Below, piece by piece: positions 52,725-63,656 of a DNA stretch of 64,000 nucleotides. The translations under genes were made by a program, and so were the position numbers. The notes below the pieces were generated by a model. The model ran no database searches. It was not told the origin of the DNA and saw nothing but the letters and a program-made list of their open reading frames with translations. Origin of the DNA: Haematococcus lacustris (Eukaryota > Chlorophyta > Chlorophyceae > Chlamydomonadales > Haematococcaceae); assembly GCA_030144725.1 (NCBI GenBank), contig JASKMD010000015.1, positions 8,326,005 through 8,390,004 on the forward strand, given 5' to 3'. Every line of letters starts with the position of its first letter. The stretch's first letter is position 1.

Positions 52725-55700
52725 TCATCTTGAAGCATTCTCACGTGCTTGGCCGTTGCTCGAGTAGACGGCGGTGCTGAAGTGTGGCTGTTGAGCCAAC
52801 GCCACAACACTGCCCATGCGTGCACGCAATCGCACCAGCATAGCTTGCACAAACAACTCAGCCATGTGCATGATGCCTGGCATCAGCTCCGGCATCATTG
52901 GACGTAACTCTTGTGACACTTGGCTGAGTGTGGCGACATTCCTGGTTGTCATGAAGTGGCGTCCTGTGGATAGGCCAGGTGTTGCTGTTGCCGGCTGCGA
53001 GGTCACAGAGCTAGCTTTGCGCAGCAGGGCAGCGATGCCCTGTAAGACGGCAAGAGCTTCCCGGTCTTCTGGTGTCAAGGTCACAATGGGTGTCAGTCTG
53101 CAAGGAGAGCATCAGCGGTCACTTCAAAGGAACATTTACTCATTCACTTCAAAATTTTTCACCAAGTGTCACTTCAGAGAGACAGAATGTTGCATGCCAA
53201 CATGCTCCCATTGCCATGCAGTTCCGCTTATCCCTCACCCCTTACCTGTCTAGGAACTCCAACGGTGATGGAGGCAGCAGTGCCAGCAGCGTGCTGCTTG
53301 GCGAGCCCAGACGTGACCCCAGGGCCAAGAGGGGCATGAGGAGGAGCGCCTCGGTCTGTCGGGTGATCATAGCCGGCGCACTCCTCAAGAAAGCTCGCAG
53401 CAGCTGGGCACTTGCTTCCTTGGACAAGGCATCCACCGCAGCTACTGCCTCAGCCACCAGCAGCTCCTGCATGTGCAGTGGGGACGCCATTGCTGTGCAC
53501 AAGCAGCTAAGCAACATCAAAGCGAGCAGTAGGACACTCTGGATCTTTGGCTGAACATGAAACAGTTGTGGCCTGTGGAACTGGGCCCAACGATTGCTAA
53601 TCAGCCATGGTCCCAGTCACAAGCAGTGGGCCCATTGTCTTTGTCGGCGGATCTAGGGATTCACAGGCTGCAGCAGGTTCGAGAAAGCTAACACGCCCTC
53701 TATCTGGAGTTTATGGCTGTGCGGGTATGGCTTGTGGCCTCACTCACCTGCACATAGCTGCCGCGCTTGCTGAACACAATGCTCAAGGCTTCCAAGGCTT
53801 GCGGGTGAATGATGGGCTGCTGATTGGAAGCAGGAGACTGCAGCTGACTTGGCGTTGCTGTGCGTGGTTTGACGGGCACAAGAGGGGCTGAGGTAGAAGG
53901 GGTTAGGAGAGCACCCCTCAGAGTGGAGCTTGACGCTCCCGCTCCTTGCACTGACACCATGGAGCCGCTGCCCCGCGTGTCTTGCTGTGGCAGCAGACCA
54001 TCCGTGTTGTAGGCAGCTATGCCGTCTGCCATCATGTTAAGCCGTTCTACATCCAAACGTGACCTGCAATGTGACGCCAACCATGCAGAGAGCGTGAGTG
54101 ACAGCCACACAGGAGAGCTAGAGCCAGGCACATTGCACACGCACGCTTGAGCCAGGCACATTGCACACGCACGCTTGAGCCAGGCACATTGCACACGCAC
54201 GCTTGAGCCAGGCACATTGCACACGCACGCTTGAGCCAGGCACATTGCACACGCACGCTTGAGCCAGGCACACAGGGGGGCTTGAGCCAGGCACACAGGG
54301 GGGCTTGAGCCAGGCACATTGCACTCGACGCCTGTCACCTGTTGCCGTACAAGATGTCGCGCAAGATGGCGCGGGCGCGTGGCGAGTCATCTGACAACAG
54401 ACGGCGGGTGAGGTAGGGAAAGCACTCCATCACAATGGCATAGTCAGGGTCCACTCCCAAAGCAATCCCCTCAATGACGCTAAAGGCTCTGCGGGCATAC
54501 CCCACAACATGTGTCAGGCGCATGTGTCAGGCATACATGTGTCAGGCATACATGTGTCAGGCGCATGCAGCCAATGCAACCGGCAGCGCGCATGCATTAC
54601 ACACACTGACCTGACAATGAGGGCAAAGAAGGGTGGCACTTGGATTGGGTACAGCTTGCCAAGTGCTTCCAACTCTCCAACCACCTGCATGGCAATGAGT
54701 TTGCAACCTCGTTAGCTGGTCAGGCTAGTTGAGCGCAAGGACGCTCTGTCGACCATGAACCTCACCTTATCAATGTTGACCTTGGCCGCTCCTCCCCCGC
54801 TGACCAGCTGGCCCATGATCAGACCCAGGGGCTCTACTAGGCCCACTTCGCTCGCATCCACTCCTGCATTCAGCCACCCGCTTCCAAATTTACTTGACGA
54901 ACACTTAATCAACAAGACTATTGCTTCCTGGCTGATGCGTTCTCTGATCTAGCTCCATGTTGACCTGGAGCAATGAAACCTAGCCGTTGCAGGTCTTTTG
55001 CAACTTCGACCCAGTTGGACGTGGCCAGATGGGCAATGTACTCCATCAATGCCCAGCGTTGGTCTTCACTGACCTGCAGGCACAGCCCCACCTCATACGT
55101 GGCAAGTGGTGGCATGGCCATGCTCCCACCCTCCCTTGAAGTCACAAACAGCTTGGCATGGCCTAACAAGCACCTGTGTATTCAGGCGTGGCATGGGGTC
55201 GATGCTCACCTCAGTCATGAGCCCAAAGTCGAGGATGGCAATGCGCCCCTCTGGGGTCCTCAGCAGATTGCCCGGGTGAGGGTCTGCAGCATAGCAGGTG
55301 CAAGACCCCATGGTCACCATGCTTTGACTGCAACTGTAATGCTGTTGGCTGGGTGGGCACTCTCATGGCTGCATGGGGCACGTGACGCCATGCAGGATAT
55401 GTGCCTAGCTGCTGTTGAGCAGTCATGGTGGTGGGAAGTAACGTTGCTGGTGCTGACTGCTGTGCAGTTGTCACTTTGATCATTGAACTCGTTTTTAGGG
55501 TTCTCAGGAGTTCGGCTCTACAATTGCTCGGCTGACTAGCTGGCTCTGATACAGCATTGTCAGTCGGTGCAGGCTGATTGAGGGTTCTCAGGAATCCGTT
55601 TGTGCCAAGCAGCAAAACAGCTTGCATGCAGTTGAGCACGACGGGTCAATTCCCTGCTGCCCTACACCTATTGCTCACCTGCATGGAGGAAGCCCGTGTC

Positions 55701-58700
55701 CAGCAGCTGTATGAGGTAGGCGTTCAACAGGGTGGTGCACAGGGTGCGCACATCCGGCGCACTGCTCTCACCCAGCCTCTCGCCAGCCAGCCACACACTG
55801 GTCAGCACCTGCACCAGCCACCACACCTCAGCTTGCCATGCACGTCAACGAGCACGCCATTGTTGCCAAGGCTGCAACCTCGTTGACAGCACTGACCACA
55901 TTGATACCTTCCATGCGCCCATGATACCCACCTGGTCAGTGGTGAGTGCGGGCAGGGGCTCAGCAACCGTCACGCCCTGCAACAGCAGCCACATGGGGCT
56001 GAAAGCATGACGAACCGCAGCCTCGGCTCATAAGGCGATACGTGCAGTGAGACACGCGAGGCCACTCATACTGCAGGCTGCCACTTGTGCATGACATGCA
56101 TGCTCAGCAAGCTTGCCTCACTTGCAGTTGCTCCATGTCCCGGGCAAAGCGCAGGGCGCTGGCCGCTTCACGCCGGTAGTCCATCTCGTGCAAGAAGCGC
56201 TCTGCCCAGGCATCCACTAGGCCCGCTAGGTCGCTGTTTACCTGTGTGGCAGGGCGGGGACAACACCAGTACTGCCTAGGCCGCTGCTCAGCACACAGAG
56301 CAACGCAGGAGTGGGCAGTGACAGCCCCTAGCTCCTGTTGAGCCGGTTGTCCAGCCAGCAGCGTGGCAGGCTGGTGAGGGGACTGGTGGGGCAGGCCAAC
56401 GCAGCCAAGCAAGACAGCCAGCGACTGCAGCAGCCTGCACAATGCTGGAATGGCTGATCAGGACAACCAATCGCTGCTTGCGGTGAACTATCAGGTACAC
56501 TTGCTTGCACAGCATTGCATTTGCTACTAGCCAGCCAAGCTCCCATGCAGCTGCCTCACTCAGTCAGTAGGTGATGTGTGATAGTGCAGACTGACCTGTG
56601 GCTGCAGCAAAGCCATAGCTCGGCGAATGAGCATGAGGTCCAGGGACACGGCTGCAAGCACTCCAGGCCGCTGCACCTTGACCGCCACCTCAGTGCCACC
56701 GAGCTCAGGCAGCAGCGTAGCGCGGTACACCTGGGTCAGCAAGGTCATGAGCAGGCAGGCAGCTGGCCATGCAGCCCAGCTATGCCCCTGGGTCAGAGCT
56801 TCCACCCTGGCTGGCTACATGACGCTGGCAGTGACGCAGTGGGGCCATGGGTCCTGTACCTCACCTTCACAATGCATCAGCACCGACACACATTCTTCCA
56901 TGGAAACTGGGTCACGCAATGTGTGGTCAAGGCACAATGCACTGTCACCCAGCTCCTGACTGACTAAGTCAAAACTTTTTGTCACCACAACATCTACAGG
57001 ACAGAGGCAGCAGGAGCCATGCGCTGGCAGGTGCTTGGGTACACAAAGCCATGCCTCACCTGTCCCAGTGATGCTGCAGCCACAGGTTTCTCAGACAGCT
57101 TGGCAAACACCTGTGCGGGGCACATACGCCGTTCCTTTGCAAGGACTCAAGCTTTCTTGATGTGGTGTCATTGCCTGACCCTCTGCTATCGCAGCTGGCT
57201 GCTGTGGTGTCGCATGACTGCTACGCGGCCCAAACACGCACTTGCTCCACCGGCTTGCCAAAGCTGGCCGTCATGACTGCTCGTGCCTCCTCGCATGGGA
57301 AAGGGGCGACGCGATCCTGCAAGGACCAGGGGCAGCCGGGAGGACCAGGGCCTGAGCACAACTAGAAAAGGCACCTGAGAGTGGCACAGCAGGTGGCAGG
57401 CCAACACAGTACCATCAAGCGGACAAGAGCTAGTGTAGTGGGCGCAGTGTTGAAGGAGAGACACCAGGCCGGACATGGCCAGGGTGCTGTTTTGGCAAGT
57501 AAGCCTGTATGAGAGTGTGGTCTTGACTTCTGCCTGCTGGTGTGGCTGAGGTGGCTGGAGGGTGGAGGGTGGAGGGTGGAGTGTGGAGTGTGGAGTGTGG
57601 AGTGTGGAGGCTTGAGGGTGCTGCTCATTGAGGGGCAGCACCTGCATCCACCTGCAACAGCTGGATTTGCTGGAAGTAGGCGGGGCTCAGGAGGTCCACC
57701 CGGGTGCTAAGGGCTTGAGCCACCTGAGGGGCACGGGGCGGGGAGCAGGCTGGATTACGCAGGTCACTTACAGGATGCAATGGGCGCACCACTTGGCACC
57801 AAGGATGTGGCATGATCAATGAAAGGACACACCACAGGTAGACGGCATGGCTGCATGTCATCTGCTGCTGCTGCTACTGCTGGTGACGGCACGGTGGGCA
57901 TGGCTACACCACACCTCCTATGCACACACCCGGACCTAACAACAGGAATGTGAGCAAGAATAGCGAAATCCCAAGCAAGCCGCACAACAGCACATTCCCC
58001 TACTAATGGGTAGGAGCTGTATCTGTAATGTATCTGTAGCTGTATCTGTAATCCGACCTGTGTGTCTGAGACAAACAGCCAGTACCAATACCGACTTTTC
58101 TACTCCCACCCCCTTGCGAGGGTGGGGCAATCAATCTGAACACATGCTATGATGAAAGCAACAGGCTGCTGGGCTTGGGCCTTGGGGGCGCGATCGAAGC
58201 GCAAGGCGCTGGCCGCTTCACGCCGGTAAGCCGAAGCCGCACAGCAGCACCGGGACTTGGCAGCCAACATCTCGCCCGGGGCAGGGCGGCTTACACGACA
58301 CGCTGGCTGTCACCAACCTTGACGTATGCAGGCCCCAAGCGCTCGATGCAGGTGCGCAGCTGCATTGCGCGCTGTTCCTCATTGGCAGCCAGGCGACCTG
58401 TGGCTTGGTCCGCCAACAGAGCCAGGCCCAAGCCAGCACACTCCCTAGCCACCTGCGGCAAGCAACACTCTCACGTGTGCATGGCTCATCGCTTGAGACC
58501 AGCCGCCTGCTTGACCACCTCCTCCACCCCCTGCGTCCCGCCCCCTGCCTCCCGCCCCCTGCGTGACCACCACCACCCCTGCGTCCCACCTCCAAAGCTC
58601 TCTGCGCTACTGCCACAGGGCGCCTGGACCAGTAAGCCTCAGCTGCTGCGGCACTCCATTCGTAGTCCAACTCCAGGTCCTTGCCCTCAACGCCTGCGCC

Positions 58701-61402
58701 ATGCAAAAAAGCCACATGGGCTGCCGCATCTGGTCAGGCCCAGGCCAGCCACAACCCCACAGCAGCACCCACCTGGCGCAGGGTCCGATGATGAAGAGAC
58801 GGACACCAGGCCAAATAGACTCGCAGCCAGCACAGCCAGAGTGCCGACATCTACATTGCCGGGCCACCACTGGGAAGCGCCTGTGGCGCCGTCCAGCCCT
58901 GTGCTGCCGGCCTGGTGAGCGTCCGCAGCCAATGCAGGGCCAACACTGCCTGCCTGGGCCAGCATCTGCAGGCCCCCCTCCACAGCTTGCGCAAGGGCTG
59001 GCAGTGCCATGGAGACCGTCTGACTGTTGCCAAGGCTGAGGTTGCCTGCGCATGGGTCACGGGCAACATCCTACAGTGACCAGCCACTCTGACAGCAAAG
59101 CCCTTGACCAGCTAATCAGTCTGAAACACCTGAGCGCATACTATCTCACATGACCTGCAACATAAGGTTGCATTTCATATGCATGCCTCCAAACAGTCGG
59201 CATCATACAAGCAGCTGTCGAGCAACATTGGCGTGCAGGAGGACAGACGCACAGCATGCTTTAGCTTTGACTGCTTGTAAACCTGTGCAGTGCTGTTGCA
59301 ACAGTGTATGAGAACAACCGCCCTGTCACCTTGCAGAAGACTCGTTGCCAGTGATGCAATGCCATGCAGGTCCTTTGACAGTCCTGCTTGACTCCAGCCA
59401 TTTACTCCTTCCCCAGCACCACCTGCTTCCAGGACAGCTCACAGCAATAGGCTGACTTGCTAAGCACAAGGGGCACGCAGGGAAGCCACTGGGTAGCAAC
59501 AAGAGCATTCGCCGCCAAGGCGGGCAACCAGTTGCCGCGGTTCCGTTGTGGTTTGACATTGACGGCGGGCTCAAAAGCGCGAGGTGGAGTGAGCGCAAGC
59601 GCGAAGTGCGCGCATTTGAGCGGCTACAAGCGCACTAGGCGGGCACCGACCACTTTAGTCGTGGCCGTGGCCGTGGCCGTGGCCGTGGCCGTGGCCGTGG
59701 CCGTGGCCGTGGCCGTGGCCGTGAACATGGGCGCAGCGCGCTGGAGCTAGCTGACATTCGTATTCAATCTTACAGTTTCCGCAGACCCTCTGCACTCGAT
59801 TTCATTGCACACCTGCTGTGAGCGATGCGGGGTCGACGTTGATGGCTGCAGCCTGCAGCTTTGACAGTAGCTGTGTCATGAACATGGCATTAGCTGGGCC
59901 AGCCGCTGAATCAGCAACGGGCACCGCACCACCACCAGCAGCTGCGCCTAGCTCTGCCAGAGCAGCATTGGCTGCAGCTGCTGTTGCTGGCTGAGCCGCA
60001 GCTGCTTGCAGTTTGGAGACTGCATCCCCCAAAGCGGCAACAGTGTCAGCGCTCCAGGCTGAAGGTGACACCTGGCCAGCGGCAGCACCAGCCAGGCTCT
60101 GCAAGCGGGTCAGGGCGCTTTCAAACGCAGCAGCTGTATTGGGGTCCTGGGCCACCGATGCTGCTTTGCCTGCTGCTGTTCCTGCCACGGTTTGCAGCTT
60201 GGCCAAGGCATCCTGCACTGCTGCAGCAGTGGCAGAGTCTTGTGCCACAGACGCTGCTTTACCTGCTGCTGTGCCTGCTACTGCTTGTAGCTTGGCCAAG
60301 GCATCCTGCACTGCTGCAGCAGTGGCAGGGTCTTGTGCCACAGACGCTGCTTTGCCTGCTGCTGTGCCTGCTACTGCTTGCAGCTTGGCCAAGGCATCCT
60401 GCACTGCTGCAGCAGTGGCAGGGTCTTGTGCCACAGACGCTGCTTTGCCTGCTGCTGTGCCTGCCACTGCTTGCAGCTTGGCCAAGGCATCCTGCACTGC
60501 TGCAGCAGTGGCAGGGTCTTGTGCCACAGACGCTGCTTTGCCTGCTGCTGCCCCAGCTGCATTCTGCAAGCCTGTGATTGCCCCCTGCAAGGCAGCCACT
60601 GTGGCAGGGTCTTGAGCCTTGCCAGCGGCTGCACCTGCAGCTGACTGCAGCCCCGCCAGGGCATTGGACACAGCCGCAGCGGTACTGGGGTCAGCAACTG
60701 CGGCTTGAAGCCTGGCTAGCGCATCTGCAACACTGGCTCCAGCAGTGGTGGGGTCCAGTGCTGCCGCCACCCCAAACAACGACAGTGCGTCACTCATGGC
60801 TAGCCGCACAGCCTCCTGCTGATGCTCTACCAGCACAGCAGCGCTGTTGTCAACTGAGGCTGGCACAGCTGCTGAGCCCATGGCATAACCTGCCCAGTCC
60901 CTCAAATGCTGCGACACCCAGGCGGTGGTTGCCTCAGCTGCGGTGGTACCCCAGTGCGGCTGCACTGCCTGCAGCTGATTCAGCTGTTGAGGCGCCTCAG
61001 CCATCAGCTCAGTACCAGGGGTTGGCCAAAGCAGCTGGGGCCTGGCCTGTTCACCTAGGTCCAGCAGGGCTGCCAGGCTGCTGGCCAGGGAGGCAGACGC
61101 CTGCAGTCCGCTGTCTGACCCGCTCTGCAGTGCCCCCCTCACACTCTCCACCAGTGATTGAGCAAAGGCTACATCTGTGCATGGAGAGCACATGACATGT
61201 ACAGTGCTCAATTGCTGTGTGTACCACAAGGAGCCCAAGCCAAGCCACATGTGATTCCCAGACATAACGTTGCGCACCTTTATGCAGCGCATATGAGCCT
61301 GTTGCAATGCTTTGAAGTGTCTGCAGTGTTTGCAAAACTGCCTTCGTGCCAAAATGAGGTGGCAACTGGCTGGCGGAGCCCAGCTGCATCCGGATGTTGT
61401 CG
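52725..61402 (-). CDS. ABC1/UbiB atypical kinase (plastid ABC1K type), at least 20 exons
   Basis: Phase-consistent exons, 5' to 3': 61402-61278, 61174-59813, 59045-58773, 58693-58590, 58452-58318, 57723-57652, 57316-57242, 57110-57060, 56730-56596, 56241-56122, 55976-55932, 55808-55679, 55283-55210, 55073-54965, 54863-54766, 54684-54611, 54488-54339, 54063-53748, 53466-53246, 53097-52725; about 1,347 residues. The start codon lies in an unresolved 5' exon; an ATG at 61,607 opens a 61-codon basic frame that could be a transit peptide. N-terminal: Ala-rich amphipathic repeats and a hydrophobic segment (LAVLAASLFGLV). Kinase core: AYVK-VAQALSTR (KxGQ position), PVAAASLGQVYRA (Ala-rich loop), VAVKVQRPG, FLHEMDYRREA, DPHPGNLL, AILDFG. 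Unusual: KVAQ replaces KxGQ, and Ser replaces Asn in EAxN. A long C-terminal extension follows, ending LAQQPHFSTAV. The family regulates prenylquinone metabolism and photosynthetic stress responses at plastoglobules; localisation here is inferred. Confidence 0.85.
54115..54322. repeat. 28-bp tandem repeat in an ABC1K intron
   Basis: Five copies of a unit beginning GAGCCAGGCACATTGCACAC, followed by shortened variants with CACAGGGGGGCTT. It fills the intron between the YLTRRLL exon and the next one and ends 17 bp before the donor side. No spacers, so not a CRISPR. Confidence 0.9.
58190..58222 (-). repeat. Copy of an ABC1K exon fragment inside an upstream intron
   Basis: GCGCTGGCCGCTTCACGCCGGTA, with a few flanking matches, is shared by this intron and the exon at 56,122-56,241 (encoding YRREAASALRFA), in the same orientation. 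An exon piece has been copied about 2 kb upstream within the same gene. Confidence 0.8.
59657..59722. repeat. (GGCCGT)n hexamer array in an ABC1K intron
   Basis: About 11 perfect units. Open on one strand as Val-Ala repeats; no coding support. It lies in the intron between the Ala-rich exon and the exon with the hydrophobic segment. Confidence 0.92.
60130..60560 (-). repeat. 93-bp coding tandem repeat in ABC1K exon 2 (31-residue Ala-rich units)
   Basis: The phrase GCATCCTGCACTGCTGCAGC recurs at 60,208, 60,301, 60,394 and 60,487, exactly 93 bp apart, with diverged copies on both sides. Each unit encodes a pattern like AQDPATAAAVQDALAKLQA plus VAGTAAGKAASV. The heptad-like hydrophobic spacing suggests amphipathic helices. 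Frame is kept across all copies, supporting coding use. Confidence 0.85.
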
Positions 61403-61776
61403 CTGCACAAAAGGAGCACAATCACGTGATGCAGGGGCTGCAATGTGGCCTTGGCTCACTAAGCTTTTGATCGCACCTCAGCTCAGAAAGGAACGATGGG
61501 TCCGCCACTCGAACCCGCGACGCACAACGTTTCTCCTGAAGGGCAAGTCTGTGCTTAATGCCATAACTACTCTTGAGGCCCCCCCCCGGAGCTTGCAGGT
61601 TTTTCATAAGCGTCTAGAGGGCGGCGATGTCTGCTCAGTTATCTCAGAAAAACTTTCCTGTGAGTATGCCTGAGGCCAGGATGGGCCAACCGCTTCTGGT
61701 CGCTTTTCAGCCAACCGCTTCTGGCCTCATCCACCACTCTCACTGGCCGCTTCGCCCGCCCAAGCCATTTGCGTCC
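61403..61776. promoter_or_regulatory. Divergent intergenic region between ABC1K and the small membrane-protein gene
   Basis: The 5' ends of both genes face each other across about 370 bp, less if the ABC1K start at 61,607 is right. It contains a C9 run (61,579-61,587) and a tandem CCAACCGCTTCTGG pair at 61,686 and 61,710. No TATA-like motif stands out. Confidence 0.45.
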
Positions 61777-62548
61777 ATGGCTGTGCTGTCATCTTTGGGC
61801 AGATGCCGCGTCCGCTTCCCTATGAGGGGATGCAATGCCACAAGCCAGAGGCCGGGACAGTTGTGCAAGGTGGGAAAGGTGGCCCACACTTACCTTGGTA
61901 ACACCATCGTGCACCAGAATGGTGTATGCTGGCTGCAGGCCAGGGCGGTGTCCACCAAGCCAGGCAGCAGGCAGCCCTCTGGTGGTATGAAGCTGGACGA
62001 TGGCGAGCTAGATACCTCAGCATTGATCAAGTATGCAGGTAGCCATGTACAGACACTTAGATGTGCATGGCTTCAATGCATGAAAAAGCAAAGGTGCAGC
62101 GGCGTCTATGTCTTAGAATGCATGCCCTTGGGTGGCCTCAAATGCCGCTTCAGGGGCTGTGGCGCTCCAAGTTGGGTACATGAGTGGAGCTCTCTTCCTG
62201 CTGGGCCAAGCAGCATCTGGCCTTGCAGGCATTGAGCAACCACTGGCAGGGAGCCTGTCTGGCGACGATGCGGCAAAAGCTCTGGTCACCATATTCTTCC
62301 TAGTGATCAGCATTCGAAGCCGCATCTTCAGGTGTGTGGTTCTTAAGTAATTCATACTGGGTCGACCCGTGCCACGTTGGCAGCAATAGGTGTCAGATTT
62401 CCCAGCAAGTGTGACCCTGCGTGTGACTGCTATGACCACAAAGCACCTGGCATCCTGGACAAGGGCACACAGGTGCAGGCAGCCCACCAACAGGCACATC
62501 GCCACCTGTGTTGGGTCTTACGTGGCAGCAGCTGGCAGAGCATGTTGA
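61777..62548 (+). CDS. Small putative plastid-targeted membrane protein, 4 exons, family unknown
   Basis: Phase-consistent model: 61777-61869, 61939-62038, 62154-62331, 62479-62548; 146 codons. The first exon is rich in Arg, Ser and Cys and poor in acidic residues, as in chlorophyte transit peptides (MAVLSSLGRCRVRFPMRG). The second carries MKLDDGELDTSALIKYA. The third has two hydrophobic stretches (VALQVGYMSGALFLLGQAA and ALVTIFFLVISI), then RSRIFR; the last ends SYVAAAGRAC. Intron 1 is 69 nt and in frame, so its retention would not break the frame. I do not recognise the family. The upstream ATG at 61,627 is in frame but its leader lacks transit-peptide character. Shared promoter with ABC1K hints at a plastid role. 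Confidence 0.6.
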
Positions 62549-62679
62549 TGGACTCCATCAGTATGTGCAGCACTAGCCTGACGCCTGATATTGATATTGT
62601 GTAGTTGCCTGAAAACTAGGAACAGGCATGTGTCACACGTGCACAGAGTAGAGCTAGTCCAAGCAACTGCCTGACACTT
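62549..62679. other. Short spacer with the 3' end of Fanzor-like relic 2
   Basis: Nothing recognised apart from the expected 3' end of the relic. Confidence 0.4.
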
Positions 62680-63180
62680 GAGTTTGGGGCAATAGCCAGG
62701 AATAGGCATGATGGACATGCACTTGCGGGCCAGGCCTGGGTTCTCCCTGCCCTTGGCAGTCCGTGCGGGCAGGCGGTCAAACCACCAGCATGGTGCACGG
62801 GGGCACAGATTGCTTCCATTGCGCTGCATCTGCGGATCTGCACTGTGACTAGCGCTGTAGCACTGTAGCACTGTAGCCAGCAGCATGGCTGCCAACAGAG
62901 GCTGGTTAGGTGTGGCGGCCAGGCGGCTTGGCCTTCCCCTCACCAGCCTTGGTGAAGCTTGGCAGAGTGCTTTTCCTGGGTGCTCCTCCTGGGTGCTCCT
63001 CCTGGGTGTGCTTGCCTGGCGTGGAAGTGCTGGGGTGAGACCCTGAGGCTGCAGCCTGAACAGCCTGTTGCCACCACCTCTCATGGAGGCTAGCCTGCGG
63101 TGAGGGCAGCATTGCAGCCTGGCGATCCCTCCAGCACCTTGGCTCTCAACCTTGAGCTGTCGTTGCAGTCGAACACTCAT
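62680..63180 (-). pseudogene. Fanzor/TnpB-like nuclease relic 2
   Basis: A minus-strand frame (63,180-62,518) reads NPQ/QMQRNGSN at about 62,822, then PCWWFDRLPA and KGRENPGLARK, aligning with NMQRIGES, LCWW and KGKEYPGLGYKR of relics 1 and 3. The DRDxNAA motif has decayed to a DPQMQ-like remnant. The upstream part (62,906-63,112 in another frame) is a basic Ser/Pro/Lys linker like that preceding the motif in relic 1. A 12-bp duplication (GGGTGCTCCTCC) is at 62,976-63,002. Confidence 0.45.
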
Positions 63181-63311
63181 TGTGGACCACTACAAAGCGG
63201 TGTTTTGTCTGTGTGGTGTTCCCCTTCACATGGCATGCACATGGCATATACATGGCATACACATGGTCATGGTCGCCTACCACCTACAGTATTGCCTGAC
63301 CCCGGAGGGCT

Positions 63312-63656
63312 ATGATGTAGAGTTGGCATGGAAACACGCACTGATTGTTAGCTGATGACAGCTATAAGGGAGACACACTGCTGTGCCGCAGCAGGCTGCT
63401 GCTGGGCTTTGGGTGGCTTGTCTCGCAGCCGCTTGTAGCCCAGGCCTGGGTACTCCTTGCCCTTGGCTGGCAGCTTCCCTTGCTCTGGCCACCAGCACAG
63501 CTCCAGTGGTCGCCACTTGCTCTCCCCAATGCGCTGCATGTTCAATGCTGCGCTGCAGTCCCTGTCCAGCCACCTGCCTGGCTGGGTTTGGCTTTGGCAG
63601 CCTTGCCTTTGCCTGTGCCCTTGTCCTTGGTAAGCTGGGTGGGCTCAGCTGGCTGC
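63312..63656 (-). pseudogene. Fanzor/TnpB-like nuclease relic 3, C-terminal end plus 3' flank
   Basis: Reading minus strand from 63,656: PAEPTQLTKDKGTGKGKAAK, then after a small deletion that shifts frame, WLDRDCSAALNMQRIGESKW (about 63,570-63,520), LCWWPEQGKLPAKGKEYPG and a stop near 63,350. The intact DRDCSAALNM is the clearest RuvC-like motif of the three relics. The 3' non-coding flank (AGCTGTCATCAGCT, then GTTTCCATGCCAACTCTA, GGGGTCAGGCAATA) matches that of relic 1 and continues to about 63,270. It is 5'-truncated at the junction with the F-box fragment. Confidence 0.6.

Noticed and set aside
54115..54322. Possible CRISPR-like array
   Set aside because: The 28-bp units are directly tandem without spacers and lie in a nuclear intron.
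61490..61522. tRNA T-arm-like sequence on the minus strand (GCGGGTTCGAGTGG)
   Set aside because: The stem does not pair, and no acceptor, D or anticodon arms could be placed upstream.
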